Shown piece by piece: positions 59,511 to 64,000 of a stretch of 64,000 nucleotides of DNA (its first letter is position 1; every line of letters begins with the position of its first letter). The notes under the pieces are model-generated. The model searched no databases and was not told where the DNA came from. It saw only the letters and a program-made list of their open reading frames with translations. Source of the DNA: Viola odorata (Eukaryota > Streptophyta > Magnoliopsida > Malpighiales > Violaceae); assembly GCA_963691705.1 (NCBI GenBank), contig OY829545.1, forward strand, positions 57,390,192 through 57,454,191, written 5' to 3'. A program made the position numbers and the translations under genes.

Positions 59511-60000
59511 CCAATCCCATATAACTATCATTTATAAATCTTGGACTGCTTTACTGCCTTTTCTGACTTTTGGGGGGGAAAAATAAATACATCAGTCCCC
59601 AATTAGCCATAAATTCTCAAGTCCATCACTCAACTGCCGTAATTTTCAAATGCATCCCCTAATTTTCAAATGCATCACTCAACTCGCATTCTAACTTTAG
59701 TTTGCCCGTTAATTTTCCCGTTAAGTATAATAAAAAATTATTATAATAATAAATTCCAAAAACTCAAAAAAGTGAAAAATAATTTTTGAGAGTGTCAAAC
59801 TTAAGTGTTAAAAGTTTAGCATTAATATCATACCATAAGAACCGATAATATTGAGCTATTGACGTATTATTCATTTATTATATATAGGAGAACTAAGCTC
59901 AGTATAAAACTCTTTATCCTTCCATTTGACAAGTGAGTGTTCCGTCCTTCCATTTGACAAGTGAGTGTTCCGTATTTTAGAGCTTGACATTGTCTTTATG
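59511..60000. other. AT-rich intergenic DNA with a 28-bp tandem duplication
   Basis: 59917-59944 and 59945-59972 are identical copies starting TCCTTCCATTTGACAAGTGA. Nothing else recognised. Confidence 0.6.
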
Positions 60001-60424
60001 GGGGTGTTTGGTATCAAATCATGTTAGAGTTCAATTCATTTCATTAATAGAGTTCAATTAGAATTCAATTGAACTCTATTAATGAATGAACTCTAGTGAT
60101 TGGTATGACAATGTAGAATTGAAAGAATTCAATTGAATTGAAATGAACACATTGTTTGTTATGGCTAAGAAATGATTTCATTTTATTTATTTGACCATTA
60201 TACCCCTAAATTAAAATTTACCTATAAAATAAAAGAAAAAAATTTAACCGTTCAATCTTAAATAATTGAACCGGTAAATTTTCATACCAACGGATATGAC
60301 ATTTTACAGTATATCAAAATAAAATATCAAGTATATCAAAAGTTAAAAATAAAAAACAATCTAAAATTCAAATTAATAATTACTATTTGTTGATACCCAA
60401 ATATTGACCCGATTAATTTAAATC

Positions 60425-61005
60425 ATTATTTTGGCTCGTTTTTCACCGTTTTGCTCTTTTTTTTTTAGAGTTTTTGCACATTTTTTACCATTTTGGCTCG
60501 TTTTTTACCGATTTGGCTCATTTTTCTCCGTTTTGTCTCGTTTTTTACCATTTTTGCTCATTTTTTACCATTTTACCTCATTTTTTACCATTTTAGCTCA
60601 TTTTTTACCGTTTTGTCTATTTTTTACCATTTTGGCTCATTTTTCACCGTTTTGGCTCTTTTTTACCGGTTTGGCTCGTTTTTCATCGTTTTTGCTCATT
60701 TTTCACCGTTTTGACTCTTTTTTCCCCCAATTTGGCTCATTTTTCACCATTTGGCTCATTTTTTACCGTTTTGTCTCGTTTTTCACCATTTTGTCTCATT
60801 TTTTACCATCTTGGCTCATTTTTACCATCTTGGCTCATTTTTTACAACTTTTGCTCATTTTTTACCGATTTGGCTCATTTTTTACCATATTGGCTCATTT
60901 TTACCATTTTTGCTCATTTTTTACCGTTTTTGCTCATTTTTTACCGATTTGGCTCATTTTTTTACTAATTTAGCTCATTCTCTACCATTTTTTACCATTT
61001 TGGCT
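60425..61005 (+). repeat. Left minisatellite arm
   Basis: About 30 units of 17-20 bp of the form GCTCATTTTTTACCATTTTG. Near its start, TGTTGATACCCAAATATTGA (60388) resembles the 5' end of Ogre-like LTRs. Confidence 0.85.
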
Positions 61006-61229
61006 CGGTTCGGTCCGGTTCTCCAAAACGGTTCCAATATAAAAAAAATGACACTTTCCGGTTTGGTTCTCCAAAATGATCCAAAAAAAAAACCGAAACT
61101 TTTCGATTCGGTCCGGTTCTCCAAAACGGTTCCAAAAAAATGGAACTTTCCGATTCGGTCCAGTTCCACGAAACTTTCCGGTTCGGTTTGGTTCTCCAAA
61201 ACGGTTCCAAAAAAATGATATAAAACTAG

Positions 61230-62300
61230 CCAAGATGATAAAAAACGAGCAAAAACGGTAAAAAATGAGCAAAAATCGATGAAAAAAGAGCAAAAATGAT
61301 GAAAAACTAGCCAAGATGAAAAAGGAGCAAAAATGGTAAAAAATGAGAAAACTATAAAAATTGATGAAAAACGAGCAAAAATGGTAAAAAAATCAGCAAA
61401 AACGTAAAAATCGATGAAAAACTAGCCAAGATGATGGAAAATGAGCAAAATCGGTAAAAAACGAGCAAAAACTGTAAAAACGATGAAAAAAGAGTAAAAA
61501 TGAAGAAAAGCGAGCAAAAACGATGAAAAATAAGCAAAACTGGTAAAAAGTGAGCCAAAAAGATAAAAAGGGATAAAAAATGAGCAAAAATGGTAAAAAA
61601 TGATGAAAAAACGAGACAAGATGATGAAAAGCGACAAAAAATGGTGAAAAATGAGCAAAAATAGTGAAAAACGAGTAAAAAATGGTAAAAAATGAGTCAA
61701 GATAATGAAAATGATAAAAAAAGGTAAAAAACGAGCCAAAACTGTAAAAAAATGAGCAAAAATGATTAAAAAATGAGCAAAAACAGTAAAAAAATGAGCA
61801 AAGACGGTGAAAAATGAGGAAAAACGATAAAAAACGAGCCAAAATGAGCAAAAATGGTAAAAAATGATAAAAAACGAGTCAAGATGATGAAAAACGAGTA
61901 AAAATGGTAAAAAAATAAGCAAAGACTGTGAAAAATGAGCAAAAACGGTAAAAAAACTTGCCAAGATGATGAAAAATGAGCAAAAATGGTAAAAAATGAT
62001 AAAAAAATGAGCCAAGATAATGAAAAATGAGCAAAAAAGGTAAAAAATGAGCCAAAACGGTAAAAATTGAGCAAAAGCGGTGAAAAATGCGATAAAACTG
62101 TAAAAAATGACCCAAGATGGTAAAAAATGAGCCAATATGATGAAAAACGAGCGAAGACGGTAAAAAACGAGCCAAATTGGTAAAAATTGAGCTAAAATGA
62201 GCCAAATTGGTAAAAAACTAGCTAAAATGGTAAAAAACAAGACTAACTGGTGAAAACGAGCCAAAATAGTAAAAAACGAGTCTAACTGGTGAAAATGAAC
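61230..62300 (-). repeat. Right minisatellite arm, inverted
   Basis: About 55 units of the form GGTAAAAAATGAGCAAAAA, the reverse complement of the left arm; nearly twice as long as the left arm. Confidence 0.85.
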
Positions 62301-62742
62301 CTAAGTAGTAAATTTTTACTTAATTATAGAAAAATAAAATAATTTGGTGAAATAATTTTATTATGTAAAAGCTGAGGGCTTTTAAGTAATTATCTAATTA
62401 ATTATTAAAAAACCATATGAATTCTTCAGCAATCGCACCTATTTTGGTGTGAATTCTATCCTTTGTTAATTTTGATAGTTCAATTCTATGAGAATTGAAT
62501 TGAATTAAAAAAGTGTACAACAAACACTGAATTTGGGAAGAGTTCAATTCAAATGAACTGAACTCTTCCCAAATTTTGATACCAAACAGCTTCTATGAGT
62601 TTGTATAAACCATTTTGTTTTTAATATATTCACAATTAGCCAATCATATCACTACTTACTTTTTTAGTAATAAGGTAATCATATTACATATTACTACCTT
62701 TTTTTTTTTTGGTAATAAGGTAATCATATTACTAATAACCTA

Positions 62743-62869
62743 CTCCCTCTGGTCTTTATTAATTAACTTTCTAAAACAGTAACATTCAGTAAAGTAAATA
62801 TCAAAAAATCAAATAATGTATACAGTAACATTCAGTAGACAAATGATAATTAATTGAAACCAGAGGGAG
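62743..62869. mobile_element. Stowaway-type MITE, 127 bp
   Basis: CTCCCTCTGGT ... ACCAGAGGGAG inverted ends flanked by TA on both sides (62741-62742, 62870-62871), as in Tc1/mariner Stowaway MITEs. Contains two copies of ACAGTAACATTCAGTA. Left of it, 62655-62740 holds a direct repeat of TAATAAGGTAATCATATTAC. Confidence 0.9.
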
Positions 62870-62944
62870 TATATTTTGTGTTTAAATAGTTAAAAAGGAA
62901 GAAAAAATTCAAGCCAAAAATTCTCTTTTCATCGAATTTTTTTT

Positions 62945-62967
62945 GGGGGGGGGGGGGGGGGGGGGGG
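62945..62967 (+). repeat. Run of 23 G
   Basis: Uninterrupted G homopolymer after a T run. Could form a G-quadruplex; length may be a sequencing artefact. Confidence 0.9.
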
Positions 62968-62971
62968 TGTG

Positions 62972-63189
62972 GTTATAGCACATTGTTTTCCAGATATTTA
63001 GTAACTTACTAAAATTTACACTCTTTTATTACCATTACCTACCAATACTCATTAAAGACTTGCCCATACCCACCATTGCCACCCATTTGCTAACCAATGA
63101 GCTCTATAAGCATGTACAAACCAACTCAGCATGTAACCTTCAAAACCTCACTACGCATTTTTCGAAGTTGCGTAACTTGCAAGTTTAGC
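62972..63189. other. Intergenic or 3' UTR DNA
   Basis: Between the G run and the PotD-like gene. If the exon at 63190 splices on, this is intron sequence. Confidence 0.3.
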
Positions 63190-64000
63190 TCACCTCTGAG
63201 GAGACTTTAACCTCAAAGCCTGAATCGTGGATAAGATAAAATTCTGCACCGTGTGGATTAATGGAGGACCAGGAGTCTGCATACTTGCAATCAGCCACTT
63301 GTATTCTGACAATGCTGCGTCTGACAATGGCTCCAAGAACTCACATCTGGTCAAGATTTCAGGTGGAGGTACTCCAGCAAAAAGATTCGTGTCCAACTCC
63401 GGCTTACCCTTCGTTATCGCTTTAGGTACTTCAGCGGGAGTTTTCTCGATTGTGGAGGGAATTGCACCAGGGATTACACCCTGCTCAAAAGGCATTGCTC
63501 TTGCAGCTTGTAAGCAAAACTCTATCCACTGATGGATAAGTGGAGAAGGCTCTTTAGTTCGACCTTCAGACAGGTTCTTATCAACTCCAACAGCAGCAGG
63601 AATTGCCTACAAAATGAATACAATATCTGGTGAACACACTATGAAATTACAAATTCTATGTCCGGATTGATAAGGCATTCCTGATCACCAAGGGCTTAAT
63701 GAATACATGTATAAGAATTTTCAATTTGAATTTGATTAACATGACAGGTGACAAAGCAGTTTCGAAATACATGCATTGAAATTCTCATCGGAATCTGGAA
63801 AAGAAATACATGCATGAAATACATAAGGACATACCCAAAGATCAGCCCATAAGCTAGTTCCAGATTTGGGGACTATAACTGTAACATTGGACATGCGCTT
63901 GGCAACTGGAAGAACATCGCTACTCCATCCAACAGCGACCCATACATCTCCCACTCCAAATGCTTTTAGATAGTGCATGCTGTCAAATATTCTGACCTAC
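63190..64000 (-). CDS. PotD-like (putrescine-binding-protein-like) plant protein, 3' part
   Basis: Two exons are visible: 63835-about 63996 (runs towards the window end; GTAG before GTC AGA may be the acceptor) and 63190-63606. The junction joins SLWADLW to AIPAAVGVDKN in frame. The sequence has the C-terminal lobe of bacterial polyamine-binding proteins (DVWVAVGWSSDVLPVAKRMSNV, VPKSGTSLWADLWAIP, PLSDAALSEYKWL). I recall a plant gene of this kind annotated as putrescine-binding-protein-like (Arabidopsis At1g31410). The family in bacteria delivers polyamines to an ABC transporter; the plant role is not established here. The exon may stop at TGA 63190-63192, or splice at CAGAG before GTGAGC in the same place; I cannot decide. 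The N terminus is outside the window. Confidence 0.85.

Larger units (their letters stand above)
60001..62593. mobile_element. Foldback-type inverted element with minisatellite arms
   Basis: Outer ends GGGGTGTTTGGTATCAAA (60001) and, inverted, GAAGCTGTTTGGTATCAAA (ending at 62593), each followed inward by palindromic GAGTTCAATT-rich DNA. The arms are a minisatellite of about 19 bp: TTTTGGCTCATTTTTTACCG at 60425-61005 and its reverse complement at 61230-62300. The centre (61005-61225) repeats GGTTCTCCAAAACGGTTCC. TATG next to both ends (59997-60000, 62594-62597) is a possible duplication. The superfamily is not certain. Open frames here (Phe-rich on both strands) are repeat translations. Confidence 0.65.

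Noticed and set aside
60431..62264. Phe-rich open frames of 100-280 codons on both strands
   Set aside because: Direct translations of the 19-bp minisatellite and its inverse; look like membrane proteins only by composition.
1..64000. tRNA, rRNA, snoRNA or miRNA genes
   Set aside because: None could be supported by eye; a tRNAscan and covariance-model search would be needed to exclude them.

Overview
This window is plant nuclear DNA from a flowering plant, probably a eudicot. It contains intron-bearing genes of plant families (a small acyl-CoA-binding protein, a WIYLD-domain protein, a plant PotD-like protein, a CYP89-like P450 remnant). Between them lie nested LTR retrotransposons of the Ty3/gypsy Tat/Ogre type, a Mutator-like element and several MITEs. 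The species cannot be named from sequence alone. No rRNA, tRNA, CRISPR array or bacterial operon was recognised.

Layout. 1-13602 is a block of Ogre/Tat-like elements. It has a minus-strand leader and LTR fragment (1-1011), a rearranged internal fragment with tandem repeats (1012-2125), and a plus-strand gag-only element (2126-13602). The gag of that element is broken by a frameshift, by stops and by a solo LTR (3410-5149, TSD CCGCT). 13603-19056 holds two host genes: a four-exon coiled-coil protein (14429-16791, +, 376 aa) and a complete three-exon acyl-CoA-binding protein (17614-18600, -, 91 aa). 19066-31227 is a Mutator-like element with about 205-bp TIRs and a 9-bp TSD. It carries a FAR1-related fragment and was itself entered by a 9.7-kb minus-strand Tat-like LTR element (21163-30888, TSD CCAAA). 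That LTR element keeps gag, integrase and an antisense ORF but has lost protease and reverse transcriptase. 31555-32397 is a hAT-type MITE (8-bp TSD).

34147-55380 holds remains of one or two related plus-strand Tat-like elements (RNase H and integrase). They were entered in turn by a 1.5-kb TG..CA insertion (35048-36570, TSD AGAAT), a 3.15-kb solo LTR (39142-42295, TSD ACATG) and an 11.9-kb element with no coding capacity (42831-54689, TSD AACTG), a LARD. The right-hand LTR abuts a CYP89-like P450 cut down to its last 182 codons (55381-55929).

57325-59395 (-) is a five-exon WIYLD-domain gene. 60001-62593 is an inverted-repeat element whose arms are made of a minisatellite of about 19 bp. A Stowaway MITE and a run of 23 G follow. 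63190-64000 (-) is the 3' part of a PotD-like (putrescine-binding-like) gene that runs off the window.

Most interesting point: the gag-only element and the LARD share no coding sequence but keep the same ordered noncoding parts. These are the LTR 3' end and PBS, a 50-bp double hairpin that matches at 49 of 50 positions, a block of about 170 bp, unrelated tandem arrays, and a hairpin touching the polypurine tract. This looks like a minimal set of cis signals for mobilisation in trans. The host genes do not form an operon or an evident pathway; they are independent genes between transposon blocks.
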